The notes under the pieces were generated by a model. The model worked only from the letters and a program-made list of their open reading frames with translations. It made no database searches and was not told the DNA's origin. DNA of 64,000 bases from an uncultured Syntrophobacterales bacterium (GTDB lineage Bacteria > Desulfobacterota > Syntrophia > Syntrophales > UBA5619), in contig CAIYSL010000098.1 in the NCBI GenBank assembly GCA_903928915.1, forward strand, positions 186,033 through 250,032. Reading direction: 5' to 3'. A program made the position numbers and the translations under genes. Shown piece by piece: positions 9,235-17,634 of the stretch; the first letter of the stretch is position 1; each line of letters starts with the position of its first letter.

Positions 9235-10424
9235 AGAGCCCGCTCACCGGAATTTTCACCGCGGCCGCCCCGCTGGGCATTCCCCTTGCCTGGCGTCAAC
9301 TGACCCGTGACCGGAAACGGTTTGCCACGGCCGTCGTCGGCGTCACCTTCGGGGTCGTCCTGATGCTCTATCAAGTGGGTCTGTACACGGCGGCAAACCG
9401 CATGGTCGTGTTTCCGCATACCGCGCTGAAGGGGGAGATCGTCATCACCAGCCGGAATTACGAATACTTCTACGCGAACCGGCCTTTTTCCAAACGCATT
9501 CTGTACCAGGTTCAGGGTGTTCCCGAAGTGGCCTCCGTAGCCCCGCTGGGAATCGATTTTCTGAAATGGAAGAATACGGTGACCGGGGTGGACAAAGAGA
9601 TCGGCGTCCTCTCCGTCAACCCCTCCCAGAACCCGTTCCTGCTTCCCGACGTGGCCGAACAGTTCGCACTGCTGACAAACGGCGAAACCGTCTTGTTCGA
9701 CGCGCACTCCAAGGAGGCCGACTTCGGCAACGTCGGCGCGGCCTTCCGGAAACAGGGCGAGGTGATCTCCGAAATCGAGCATTCCCGGGTCAGGGTGAAG
9801 GGGCTGTTTTCGCTGGGGCAGACCCTGGCCAGCACCGGCCACGTCATCGTCAGCGACCAGACCCTGGGGCGTATCCATCCCCGCCGTTCGGCCAATATGA
9901 TCAACGTCGGCGTCGTGAACCTCGGACCGGGAGCCGACCCGGCGGAGCTTCGCGCCCGGATACGGGCCCTCGTGCCGGCGGATGTCCGGGTCATGACCGC
10001 CGCGGAATTTCGCGCTGAGGAACAGGAATTCTGGGTATCCCGCACGGCGATCGGATTCATCTGTCTGGCGGGGATGCTGGTCGGAATGCTCGTCGGCGGG
10101 ATCGTGGTATACCAGATCCTGTATACCGAGGTAACGGATCACCTGCGGGAATATGCCACCCTCAAGGCCATGGGGATCACGGACCGGTTCCTGTTTCGCA
10201 TCGTCATCACCGAGGCGTTCATTCTCCTGCTCGCAGTCGCCCTTCCGTCGACTCTCCTGGCGGCCGCGCTGTTTACGGTAACCAAGACCGGATCCGGCAT
10301 GCCCACGGAGGTGACCGCCGGGGAGCTGCTGGCGGTGTTCGCCCTGGCGGCCGTCATGTGCATCATCGCCGCCCTCCTGGCAACCCGCAAACTGAAGACG
10401 GCCGACCCGGCCGATATATTCTGA
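9231..10424 (+). CDS. DevC/FtsX-like ABC transporter permease
   Basis: 397-residue inner-membrane subunit of a MacB/DevC-type exporter. A first transmembrane helix (about residues 31-52, FATAVVGVTFGVVLMLYQVG) precedes a large periplasmic domain. Three C-terminal helices form the FtsX domain (about 265-290, 322-348 and 365-385), ending in the cytoplasmic coupling tail LATRKLKTADPADIF. The N-terminal stretch LGIPLAWRQLTRDRKRF is typical of DevC. It overlaps the adaptor stop as ATGA and is followed 4 bases later by the ATPase, so the three subunits are stoichiometrically coupled. The substrate is unknown; the two acyltransferases downstream suggest a lipid or acylated product. Confidence 0.88.
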   Translation: MKSPLTGIFTAAAPLGIPLAWRQLTRDRKRFATAVVGVTFGVVLMLYQVGLYTAANRMVVFPHTALKGEIVITSRNYEYFYANRPFSKRILYQVQGVPEVASVAPLGIDFLKWKNTVTGVDKEIGVLSVNPSQNPFLLPDVAEQFALLTNGETVLFDAHSKEADFGNVGAAFRKQGEVISEIEHSRVRVKGLFSLGQTLASTGHVIVSDQTLGRIHPRRSANMINVGVVNLGPGADPAELRARIRALVPADVRVMTAAEFRAEEQEFWVSRTAIGFICLAGMLVGMLVGGIVVYQILYTEVTDHLREYATLKAMGITDRFLFRIVITEAFILLLAVALPSTLLAAALFTVTKTGSGMPTEVTAGELLAVFALAAVMCIIAALLATRKLKTADPADIF

Positions 10425-10427
10425 ACC

Positions 10428-11729
10428 ATGGCCACGGAACCCTTCATCACCATCCAGGCCCTCTCCCATTCCTTCGGTACGGGCGCGTTGAAGAAAGAGA
10501 TCCTCCGGGAGGTGGCCGCCGATTTCTATCCCGGGGAAATCGTCATCATCAGGGGACCGTCCGGTTCGGGGAAAACCACCCTGCTGACCCTCACCGGGGC
10601 GCTCCGCACCGTTCAGCAGGGAAGCATCCGGATCGGCGGAGTCGAGCTGTACAAGGCCAGGCCTGCCCAAATCATGGCGGTGCGCAGACGAATCGGGTTC
10701 ATCTCCCAGGATCACAACCTGATCGCCTCCCTGTCGGCCTGTGAGAACGTACAGCTCGCCCTGGCGATGGACCCCTCCGCAACCCCCGCGGGCTCCCGGA
10801 AGAAGGCCCGGGAACACCTGGCGATGGTGGGGCTGGGCGAACACGGCCATAAGAGACCCGGAGAGATGTCGGGCGGGCAGAAGCAGCGCGTGGCCATTGC
10901 GCGCGCCCTCATCCACCGGCCCGACATCATCATGGCCGACGAGCCGACCGCCGCCCTGGACCGGGAGACCGGCCGGGAGGTGGTGGAACTGCTGCAGACA
11001 GCGGCGCGCCGGGAAGGGGTCGCCGTCCTGCTGGTCACCCATGACGACCGGATCCTCGACATTGCGGACCGCATCATCACGCTGGAAGACGGCCGGCTCG
11101 AAGAGACCCACCGGGGGATGGAGCGGCTGCGCGAGGGGTTGGCTGCCCTCACCGGCCTGCTGCCCCGGTATGCCGCGGCCGCAGCCGCGGCGGCAACGGA
11201 TGGTGGGGGGGCCCGCGAAGCGCTGCGGCGCCGTTTCCGGGAACTCAGGGAACCCCTGCTGCCCCGGACGGCGGCATTCAGCGCCAGGAGAATGAGCCCC
11301 CTGCTCATGGCCCGGGCCCGCAGCCTCGAAAAGCAGTCGCACGACCTTGCCCTGTGCGAAGAGACGCTCGACCGGCTGCTGACCCTCCTCTCCGCCCCTC
11401 CCTCAGACCGAATGCGCGGTATCGGGGATACCTTCTTTCAGCCGCTGGAGTTCCTTCTGGCCACGATGGCGGAAACCGGTGCAGCTTCGATCGCCCCGGA
11501 AGTCGAGCTGCTCCTGCGGCTGACGGAAGACCGCGGGGAGATGATGACCAGCCTCCGGGAGCGGTATTTTTCCTCCGAGTCCGGACTCACCGGGGAGGAA
11601 AAACGGTATCTGTTCGCGATGACGGAGCTGTTTAGCCGGGCCGTGTACCTCATCCGCCAGTGGGCCGAGTCCTGCCGGGTCTGGAGTGACGGCACGCAGC
11701 CATTTTCCTTGACCGCCGGGATGCTTTGA
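10428..11729 (+). CDS. DevA-like ABC ATPase with an extra ~200-residue C-terminal helical domain
   Basis: 433-residue ATP-binding subunit. Residues 1-224 form a normal LolD/DevA-type domain: Walker A GPSGSGKT at 43-50, signature MSGGQKQR near 146, Walker B IIMADEP near 167 with D-loop AALD, and the H-loop LLVTHDD near 203. Stand-alone homologues end at about 225-240 residues. Here the frame continues for another 200 residues with an Ala-rich linker (a run of eight Ala), then a charged helical region with repeated Leu/Arg/Glu pattern that resembles no domain I know. There is no frameshift or stop between the parts. The extension may regulate the ATPase or recruit the acyltransferases encoded next. 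Confidence 0.88.
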   Translation: MATEPFITIQALSHSFGTGALKKEILREVAADFYPGEIVIIRGPSGSGKTTLLTLTGALRTVQQGSIRIGGVELYKARPAQIMAVRRRIGFISQDHNLIASLSACENVQLALAMDPSATPAGSRKKAREHLAMVGLGEHGHKRPGEMSGGQKQRVAIARALIHRPDIIMADEPTAALDRETGREVVELLQTAARREGVAVLLVTHDDRILDIADRIITLEDGRLEETHRGMERLREGLAALTGLLPRYAAAAAAAATDGGGAREALRRRFRELREPLLPRTAAFSARRMSPLLMARARSLEKQSHDLALCEETLDRLLTLLSAPPSDRMRGIGDTFFQPLEFLLATMAETGAASIAPEVELLLRLTEDRGEMMTSLRERYFSSESGLTGEEKRYLFAMTELFSRAVYLIRQWAESCRVWSDGTQPFSLTAGML

Positions 11730-11776
11730 GCTATTGACCTGTGCAAATTCATCATGGTCCGGAGATCAAAGGCCCC

Positions 11777-12469
11777 ATGACAGAACGGGTCGGCTGGCCG
11801 GGGCGGCGCAACAATGACGTGCAGGTGACGACGGTCGCCCGGACGGACGAGACGCTGTACCGTTGTTGCGAGTCCCTGGAATACCGGGTCTTCGTGGAAT
11901 CCGGGTACGTGGAGGAAAACCCGGACGGCCGGATCGCTGCCTTGGACCGGTATCCCCACCACGTCTTCCTGGCGGCCCTAACCGGGGACCGCGCGTTCCC
12001 CCCGGAACGGAGGCTGTCGGGGGTGATGCGGATCATCACTGCCCCCCATGCCCGTAAAATGGGGCCGGGCCTCTTCCCGACGCTGGACCACGGGTCAGAG
12101 CTCCGGATCGATCCGGAGAAGCTGGCACGGATCATGCGGATGGATCCCCGCCGATTCATCGATATAGCCACGATGGCCATCCCCGGGGAGAACCGGGATG
12201 CCCGGACCTCCACGGCGCTGATAACCGAGCTCATGCAGCGGGTCTGGGGGATGCCGCCGCTGCGGTACGCCCTGGCCGCAATCGATACGGTCTTCTACGA
12301 GAAGCTCAAGGCGCGGGACCTCCCCTTCGCCGACCTGGGCCCCTCGGTACTCTACTGGGGCTCCCCGTCGACGGCCACGATCGGCGATTCCTACCGGGCC
12401 CTGCGGGGGGTGAGGAGACTGGTGATGGCATACTACCGGGTGCGCGGATGGGCACGGGTGATCCGATGA
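11777..12469 (+). CDS. FeeM/LuxI-like N-acyltransferase (putative N-acyl amino acid synthase)
   Basis: 230-residue protein (ATG at 11777; a GTG at 11741 is an alternative, and neither has a strong ribosome site). The N-terminal half carries LYRCCESLEYRVFVESGYV, then LDRYPHHVFLAAL and SGVMRIITA. This is the order seen in autoinducer-synthase-like GNAT proteins: an Arg-x-x-Val-Phe start, an acidic residue, a Asp-x-Tyr, and a beta strand ending in R(I/L). FeeM-type enzymes take an acyl group from acyl carrier protein and attach it to an amino acid. Family placement is by pattern only. The stop overlaps the next start as ATGA, tying it to the second acyltransferase, and the ABC exporter lies directly upstream. 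Confidence 0.6.
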   Translation: MTERVGWPGRRNNDVQVTTVARTDETLYRCCESLEYRVFVESGYVEENPDGRIAALDRYPHHVFLAALTGDRAFPPERRLSGVMRIITAPHARKMGPGLFPTLDHGSELRIDPEKLARIMRMDPRRFIDIATMAIPGENRDARTSTALITELMQRVWGMPPLRYALAAIDTVFYEKLKARDLPFADLGPSVLYWGSPSTATIGDSYRALRGVRRLVMAYYRVRGWARVIR

Positions 12470-13611
12470 TCCGGACACGGGACTATCTGCATCGCCAAAC
12501 GGAGGCCCTGCTCCGCATGCATCCCGATCTGCGGGAACTCCGGGTCGTGACCGTGCAGGAGACAGGGTGGGATCATCAGCAGGCTTCCGATTTCGTCGAG
12601 TCCTGCTGGCGGGACTATTACCGGGCAGAGGAAGCCCGGGTGATCTTCAGCCCTGAATTCCTGGAATGGCAGCTGCCCGAACTGCGGGGAATGTGCACGC
12701 TCGACCGGGGCGGGCGCCCGGTAGGGTGCCTGATCACATTTCCGCGGTCGTATCGGATGAATGGCCGGACAGGTGTGGAACGATTCACCCTTGGTTCCTG
12801 CCTGAGCGTCCTTCCGGACCTGCGGGGCCGGGGGATTGCCCAGCTGATGGTCTTAGCCGTTCAAGAGCTCGACCTGGACAGCGGCAGCTCCTTTTCCTGC
12901 TGCTACATCGACCGGAGAAAAGACGGGTCCGGCAGTTCTTACCGGATGTGGGGCACCTCCCGGTCACGGGCCTATTCGCTCGCGCGCATCTCCCTGCTGG
13001 CCAAGGCCTTCGACTGGCGCAAGGCGCGGGAATACGGTCGTCTGAATAGTGTTGCCGCCGCAGTCGTCCGGGGCGCGCAGGGCTTGTTCCCCTCCCGGCC
13101 GGGTCAAACTTTTCCGGACGGCCGCCGGGTGCAGGAGGGGAGCCGGGAGGATCTGCCGGCGGTGCGGGACCTGCTTGCCGCGGCCGATCAGTCCCTCCCC
13201 GCCAGACGGGTCTATGGGGACGAAGAATTGACGCGGATGATTGCGTTTAGGAAGAACGCCTTCCGCGCCCTGAGCTATGTCCTGCGGGACGGAGAGGGCC
13301 GCGCCGACGGTTTTCTCTGCGGCTACCGGCTCCCCGTCGGAGCGCGTGATTGGGCCTGCTTCGCCGACGGCATCGTCTTCCGCCCCGGTCTTCCCGCGCC
13401 GGTGAGACGGGCGTTTCTTTCCGAATGCGAAGGAAGGCTTCGGGACGGGGAGGGGTGCGTGGGGATTACGCTGCTTTCCACCGCCGCCCCGGAAAATCTT
13501 CTGCAATACGGCTATGTGCCCTACGACAGCCAGATTCTCGGCATGGATCTGTACGTCGGGACAGGGCTGACCCCTCGGAATCTCCGCGGCCTCCGGATTG
13601 AGCTGCGGTAG
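12466..13611 (+). CDS. GNAT-fold acyltransferase resembling N-myristoyltransferase
   Basis: 381-residue protein, about the size of two GNAT domains. The ATG at 12466 is chosen because it forms an ATGA overlap with the preceding gene; an in-frame ATG at 12448 would overlap more. The N-terminal domain has RVIFSPEFLEWQLPEL, then GRPVGCLITFPRSYRMNG and FTLGSCLSVLPDLRGRGIAQ. Eukaryotic N-myristoyltransferases have the same succession: Y-S-P-E-F-L-x-W-x-L, K-L-V-G-F-I, then a strand followed by the LR-x-(K/R)-x-(V/I)-A acyl-CoA loop. The acetyl/acyl-CoA binding loop here is LRGRGIAQ. The C-terminal domain looks like a second, degenerate GNAT. Substrate unknown; a lipid or acyl-ACP donor is plausible from the neighbours. 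Confidence 0.6.
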   Translation: MIRTRDYLHRQTEALLRMHPDLRELRVVTVQETGWDHQQASDFVESCWRDYYRAEEARVIFSPEFLEWQLPELRGMCTLDRGGRPVGCLITFPRSYRMNGRTGVERFTLGSCLSVLPDLRGRGIAQLMVLAVQELDLDSGSSFSCCYIDRRKDGSGSSYRMWGTSRSRAYSLARISLLAKAFDWRKAREYGRLNSVAAAVVRGAQGLFPSRPGQTFPDGRRVQEGSREDLPAVRDLLAAADQSLPARRVYGDEELTRMIAFRKNAFRALSYVLRDGEGRADGFLCGYRLPVGARDWACFADGIVFRPGLPAPVRRAFLSECEGRLRDGEGCVGITLLSTAAPENLLQYGYVPYDSQILGMDLYVGTGLTPRNLRGLRIELR

Positions 13612-13668
13612 GAAGCGTGATCCGGGAAGACTCTCCGCGGCGGCGGCCTTCACCGGAGTGAAGAACCC

Positions 13669-14898
13669 ATGCATACGATCCCCTCCCCAGACCCGTTACC
13701 GCGGGCCGCAGGCCAGAGCTGGCGGCTGACCCTCGCCGTCGTCTTCGTCGCCCAGCTCCTGTCGATCGTCGGGTTCGCCTTCACCCTGCCCTTCATCCCC
13801 TTTTACATCCGGGAGCTGGGGGTCACCGATGAGCGGCTCGTCCCCCTTTGGGCCGGGTTCATCCTGGCCTCCTCGGCTCTGGTCATGGCCTTCTTCTCGC
13901 CCCTCTGGGGGTGGCTCTCCGACCGGTACGGCCGGAAGATCATGGTCGAGCGCGCCATGTTCGGCGGGGCCGTGATCACCTTCGCCATGGGGCTGATCGA
14001 CACCGTGTGGCAGTTGCTCCTGCTGCGGATGCTGTCGGGGGCCGCAACCGGAACGATTTCCGCCTCGATCGCCATGATATCCACCGTCGTTCCCCGGCAG
14101 AACCTCGGCGCCAGCCTCGGCCTCCTGCAGGTGGCGGTGTTTCTGGGGATGACCCTGGGACCCTGGATCGGGGGATTTCTCGCCGAATCGATCGGCTACC
14201 GCTCCACCTTCATGACCGGCGGCGTGATCCTGCTGATGGGCGGGCTCCTCGTCCTGGGCGGGGCCCGGGAGAAGTTCGTCCGGCCTTCGGCGGAGGAGCT
14301 CCGGAAGAGCGGCCGGCTCGTCTCGCTGCTTCGCTACGCGGGGTTCCCGGCGCTGCTCGCCCTCTTCTTCGTTTTCGAATTCACCCTCGACTTCGTCGCC
14401 CCCATCCTCCCGCTGTTCATCGAGACGCTGTGCGATACCGGGGGGGGCGGCGTGGCCCTGACGACGGGGATGCTGTATGCGGCCAGTGGCGGCGCGGCCG
14501 CGCTGGCCGCCGGAGGGATCGGCGCTCTGAGCGACCGGATCGGATACAAGCGGATCCTCATCTTCACGCTCGCCCTGACGGCCCTGAGCATGATCCTGCA
14601 CGCCCTGGCCGCGAGCATCGCCCAGCTGGCCCTCCTCAGGGTGCTGTACGGACTGGCCGCGGGTGCCATCCTGCCGGCGATGAACGCCCTGGTGGGCAGG
14701 CTCGTCCCGCCGGACAGCTACGGCAAGGCATACGGGCTCGCGGCTTCCATGACCTGCCTGGGAATGGCCGCCGGCCCGTTTTTCGGCGGGATCATGGCCT
14801 CCGGGTGGGGGTATCGCTGGCCCTTCGTCCTCGTCGGCGCCATGATTGCGCTGATCGCCCTGCCAACGCTCGGCGCCATCCGGATGCGTGCCCGCTGA
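13669..14898 (+). CDS. MFS transporter (DHA1 drug:H+ antiporter type)
   Basis: 409-residue, 12-helix carrier. Motif A is visible between helices 2 and 3 as GWLSDRYGRK (near residue 83), and a second copy LSDRIGYKRI lies between helices 8 and 9. The helix 5 segment LGMTLGPWIGGFLAE carries the antiporter motif C pattern. It follows the NMT-like gene by 57 bases on the same strand and could add inner-membrane export for the same product or provide self-protection. Substrate cannot be read from sequence. A tetracycline- or multidrug-type carrier unrelated to the upstream genes is the alternative. Confidence 0.88.
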   Translation: MHTIPSPDPLPRAAGQSWRLTLAVVFVAQLLSIVGFAFTLPFIPFYIRELGVTDERLVPLWAGFILASSALVMAFFSPLWGWLSDRYGRKIMVERAMFGGAVITFAMGLIDTVWQLLLLRMLSGAATGTISASIAMISTVVPRQNLGASLGLLQVAVFLGMTLGPWIGGFLAESIGYRSTFMTGGVILLMGGLLVLGGAREKFVRPSAEELRKSGRLVSLLRYAGFPALLALFFVFEFTLDFVAPILPLFIETLCDTGGGGVALTTGMLYAASGGAAALAAGGIGALSDRIGYKRILIFTLALTALSMILHALAASIAQLALLRVLYGLAAGAILPAMNALVGRLVPPDSYGKAYGLAASMTCLGMAAGPFFGGIMASGWGYRWPFVLVGAMIALIALPTLGAIRMRAR

Positions 14899-14912
14899 GT
14901 GAAAATTAATCC

Positions 14913-14941
14913 TTGACATTTCCCCGCAAACCGGGTAAATG
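14913..14941 (+). promoter_or_regulatory. Consensus promoter upstream of the cold-shock gene
   Basis: TTGACA (14913-14918), a 17-base spacer and TAAATG (14936-14941) lie just after the MFS stop. Transcription would start near 14948, about 136 bases before the cold-shock start codon, giving a long leader that includes the terminator-like hairpin at 14989-15024. Confidence 0.65.
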
Positions 14942-14988
14942 CACGGCAACAATAAGTTTGGATGAAGACATTATGATGTATGAAGGCG

Positions 14989-15024
14989 GCCACCAAGCTT
15001 TTTGCGATTTTGGTGGCTTTTTTT
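14989..15024 (+). terminator. Terminator or attenuator in the cold-shock leader
   Basis: Stem GCCACCAA (14989-14996) with TTGGTGGC (15010-15017), then seven T. This is a textbook intrinsic terminator. It lies after the 14913 promoter and before the cold-shock gene, so it either ends a short RNA of about 77 bases or attenuates transcription into the gene. It could also end read-through from the MFS gene. Confidence 0.8.
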
Positions 15025-15083
15025 CACCTTCCGTCATTGTGCGGATCCGACTTAGGGAACTTTAAGAAAGGAGGATGCAAGCA

Positions 15084-15284
15084 ATGCCGGAAGGAAAAGT
15101 GAAGTGGTTCAACGATCAGAAGGGCTTCGGCTTCATCGAAAAGGATGAGGGAGGCGATGTGTTCGTACACCACAGCGCCATCCAGGCCGTAGGCTTCAAG
15201 ACGCTGGCCGAAGGACAGCGGGTCAGTTTCGAAGTCAAGCAGGGCCCCAAGGGCCCGGCGGCCGAGAACGTAAAGGCCCTGTAG
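15084..15284 (+). CDS. CspA-family cold-shock protein
   Basis: 66-residue single-domain nucleic-acid-binding protein. Both RNA-binding motifs are intact: KGFGFIEK (RNP1) and VFVHHSAI (RNP2), after the usual start GKVKWFND. The ATG at 15084 is chosen because AAGGAGG (15068-15074) is 9 bases upstream, whereas the ATG at 15075 directly abuts that site. It would bind single-stranded RNA and DNA and prevent unwanted folding. An unusually structured leader lies upstream and a strong terminator downstream, so it is probably a single-gene transcript. Confidence 0.96.
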   Translation: MPEGKVKWFNDQKGFGFIEKDEGGDVFVHHSAIQAVGFKTLAEGQRVSFEVKQGPKGPAAENVKAL

Positions 15285-15301
15285 TCCAAACGGACAATCA
15301 G

Positions 15302-15341
15302 AAAAAGGCATCGCGCTCGCACGAGCGGGGTGCCTTTTTTT
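15302..15341 (+). terminator. Intrinsic terminator after the cold-shock gene
   Basis: AAAAAGGCA at 15302-15310 pairs with TGCCTTTTT from 15331, with an inner GCTCG/CGAGC stem, followed by seven T in total. The A run on the left means it can also act on the minus strand for other transcripts. Confidence 0.85.
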
Positions 15342-15470
15342 ATGCCTGACCGGGCACAGACCGGGTGAGCCGCGGCCTGCCGCGGCCCCTCTGGATCGGG
15401 CGCGACGTTCGCGAACCCCGGCGCCGCCCGGGTGCCCGTACCGACCGGTAGGGAACGGCCCGGCCGCCGG

Positions 15471-16961
15471 TCACGGTTCGATCCAGCAGAGGCACCGCTC
15501 CAGCGCCCGTTTCCACCCCCGGGTCAGCCGCTCGACCCGGCCGGCCTCCATGTTCGGCAGGAACCGTTGTTCCGCCAGCGCCCTGCGGCCGATTTCTTCG
15601 GCATCTTTCCAAACCCCCGCGGCGATGCCCGCCAGGTAGGCGGCGCCCAGGGCCGTGGTCTCCCGGACCGCGGGAAGGACCACGGGGCAACCCAGGATGT
15701 CGGCCTGGAACTGCATTAGGGTTGCATTTGCCGTGGCGCCGCCGTCGGCCCGTAGCTCGGCGATGGCGCTCCCGGAATCGGCCCGCATGCAGTCCAGAAG
15801 GTCCGCCGACTGATAGGCGATGCCCTCCAGGGCGGCGCGGGCGATGTGGGCGGACGTGGTCCCGCGGCTGATCCCCACCAGGATCCCCCGGGCGTAAGGG
15901 TCCCAGCGGGGCGCCCCCAGGCCGGCAAAGGCGGGGACGAGGTAGACCCCGTCCGTATCGTCCACCTGCCGGGCCAGCGCCTCCACGTCGGCGGAGCAGC
16001 CGATGATCCCCAGCCCGTCCCGGAGCCACTGCACTACGGCGCCCCCGATGAACACGCTCCCCTCGAGGGCGTAGTCCGTCCGCTCCCCGATCCTCCAAGC
16101 CACGGTGGTCAGCAGGTTGTGGGCCGAAGAAACAGGGGTCTCCCCCGTGTTCATCAGCATGAAGCATCCCGTGCCGTAGGTGTTCTTGACCATGCCCGGG
16201 CGGACGCAGCGCTGGCCGAACAGGGCCGCCTGCTGGTCGCCGGCCGCCCCGGCGATCGGGATCGGGCCCGGAAGGAGCGGGGTGCGGGTTTCGCCGTACA
16301 CCTCGCTGGAGGCACACACCTGGGGGAGGACTTCGCGGGGGACGCGGAGGATCTCCAGCAGCTCCTCGTCCCAATCGCCGCGGTGGATGTTGTACAGCAT
16401 CGTCCGGGAGGCGTTGGAGCAGTCGGTGACATGCCGGCTGCCGCCGGTGAGGTTCCAGATCAGCCAGGTGTCGATCGTCCCGAAGGCGAGCAGACCCTCC
16501 TCAGCCATCCGCCGGGCGCCGGGCACCTGGTCGAGGATCCAAGCGACCTTGGTCCCCGAGAAGTAAGCGTCCGGGACCAGCCCCGTCTTCTCGCGGATCA
16601 GCCCTGCCAGCCCATCGGCCTTGAGGCGGTCGCAGGCGGCGGCGGTGCGGCGGTCCTGCCAGACGATCGCGTTATGGATCGGCCGGCCCGTGGCGCGCTC
16701 CCAGACCACCGTCGTCTCCCGCTGGTTGGCGACCCCCAGGGCGGCGATGTCGGCGGGCCGCAGGCCCGCCTCCCTCAGGGCCGCGGCGGCGACGCCGGCC
16801 TGGGTTTCCCAGATCTCGAGCGGATCGTGCTCCACCCAGCCCGAGGCCGGATAGTGCTGGGGAAACTCCTTCTGGGCCGAGGCGACACAGGCGCCCGCCT
16901 CGTCGAAGACGATCGCCCGCGAGCTGGTCGTGCCCTGATCGAGGGCCAGAAGATATGCCAT
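15471..16961 (-). CDS. glpK: Glycerol kinase
   Basis: 496-residue FGGY-family sugar kinase that makes sn-glycerol 3-phosphate from glycerol and ATP. The N-terminus [17 protein letters not shown] is the phosphate-1 motif of glycerol kinases, WQDRRTA lies near residue 100, and the adenosine/phosphate-2 region appears as [12 protein letters not shown]. Late FGGY signatures such as [19 protein letters not shown] are complete. Length equals that of the E. coli enzyme. It is a single gene here: no facilitator or glycerol-3-phosphate dehydrogenase is adjacent. A -35/-10 pair lies upstream at 17024-17053. Confidence 0.96.
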   Translation of the reverse strand: MAYLLALDQGTTSSRAIVFDEAGACVASAQKEFPQHYPASGWVEHDPLEIWETQAGVAAAALREAGLRPADIAALGVANQRETTVVWERATGRPIHNAIVWQDRRTAAACDRLKADGLAGLIREKTGLVPDAYFSGTKVAWILDQVPGARRMAEEGLLAFGTIDTWLIWNLTGGSRHVTDCSNASRTMLYNIHRGDWDEELLEILRVPREVLPQVCASSEVYGETRTPLLPGPIPIAGAAGDQQAALFGQRCVRPGMVKNTYGTGCFMLMNTGETPVSSAHNLLTTVAWRIGERTDYALEGSVFIGGAVVQWLRDGLGIIGCSADVEALARQVDDTDGVYLVPAFAGLGAPRWDPYARGILVGISRGTTSAHIARAALEGIAYQSADLLDCMRADSGSAIAELRADGGATANATLMQFQADILGCPVVLPAVRETTALGAAYLAGIAAGVWKDAEEIGRRALAEQRFLPNMEAGRVERLTRGWKRALERCLCWIEP

Positions 16962-17023
16962 CGGAACCTCCCGGAGCGTGCGTGCGAACCCGGCCGGCCG
17001 CTACGGCGCGGGATGGACGAACG

Positions 17024-17053
17024 AGCATAGGGAGCGCCGCAGCAAATTGTCAA
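17024..17053 (-). promoter_or_regulatory. Promoter of glpK
   Basis: On the minus strand TTGACA (17053-17048), an 18-base spacer and TATGCT (17029-17024), 63 bases before the glpK start codon. The divergent cyclophilin promoter candidate begins 17 bases away. Confidence 0.65.
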
Positions 17054-17069
17054 GGCCAAAGATAAATGG

Positions 17070-17098
17070 TTGATCGATCCGCGAATTAACGGTATGGA
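17070..17098 (+). promoter_or_regulatory. Promoter of the cyclophilin gene
   Basis: TTGATC (17070-17075), a 17-base spacer and TATGGA (17093-17098), 40 bases ahead of the cyclophilin start. It is back to back with the glpK promoter. Confidence 0.5.
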
Positions 17099-17137
17099 AG
17101 GTGTCACAGGACTGACTCACGCAAAGGAGAAACGCGC

Positions 17138-17623
17138 ATGGCAAAGAAGCAATGGGACCGTCAACCGGAGATGCAGATCGACCCGCAGAAGGCCTACCGG
17201 ATCACGCTGGAAACGAACCGGGGAGTCATCGAGCTGGAGCTCTTCCCCGGCTACGCGCCGAAGACCGTCAACAACTTCGTCTTTCTTGCCCGGGAGGGGT
17301 TCTACGACGGCGTCACCTTCCACCGGGTGATCGCCGACTTCATGATCCAGGGCGGCGACCCGACCGGGACCGGGCGGGGCGGGCCGGGGTACCGGTTCGA
17401 GGACGAGCTGGCAGGCAATCCGCTGAAGCACGAGGCCAAGGTGATCTCCATGGCCAACGCCGGACCCGACACGAACGGCAGCCAGTTTTTCATTACCCAC
17501 TCGCCCCAGCCCCACCTGAACGGCAAACACACCGTCTTCGGCAAGGTAGTCGCCGGGTCCGAGGTGGTCGACGCGATCCAGCAGGGCGACCAGATGCAGA
17601 AGGTGTCGGTGAGCGAGAAGTAG
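17138..17623 (+). CDS. Cyclophilin-type peptidyl-prolyl cis-trans isomerase
   Basis: 161-residue cytoplasmic prolyl isomerase (no signal peptide). The catalytic Arg and neighbours are in [20 protein letters not shown], and the substrate pocket segments [16 protein letters not shown] and [11 protein letters not shown] are complete. AAGGAG lies 8 bases before the ATG. It is followed after 11 bases by the alcohol dehydrogenase gene, so the two are probably one transcript, though no functional link is known. Confidence 0.95.
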   Translation: MAKKQWDRQPEMQIDPQKAYRITLETNRGVIELELFPGYAPKTVNNFVFLAREGFYDGVTFHRVIADFMIQGGDPTGTGRGGPGYRFEDELAGNPLKHEAKVISMANAGPDTNGSQFFITHSPQPHLNGKHTVFGKVVAGSEVVDAIQQGDQMQKVSVSEK

Positions 17624-17634
17624 GACGCGATTCG

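Noticed and set aside
9204..11342. Minus-strand open frame of about 712 codons
   Set aside because: Antisense to the permease and ATPase genes, both of which have clear motifs and coupled starts.
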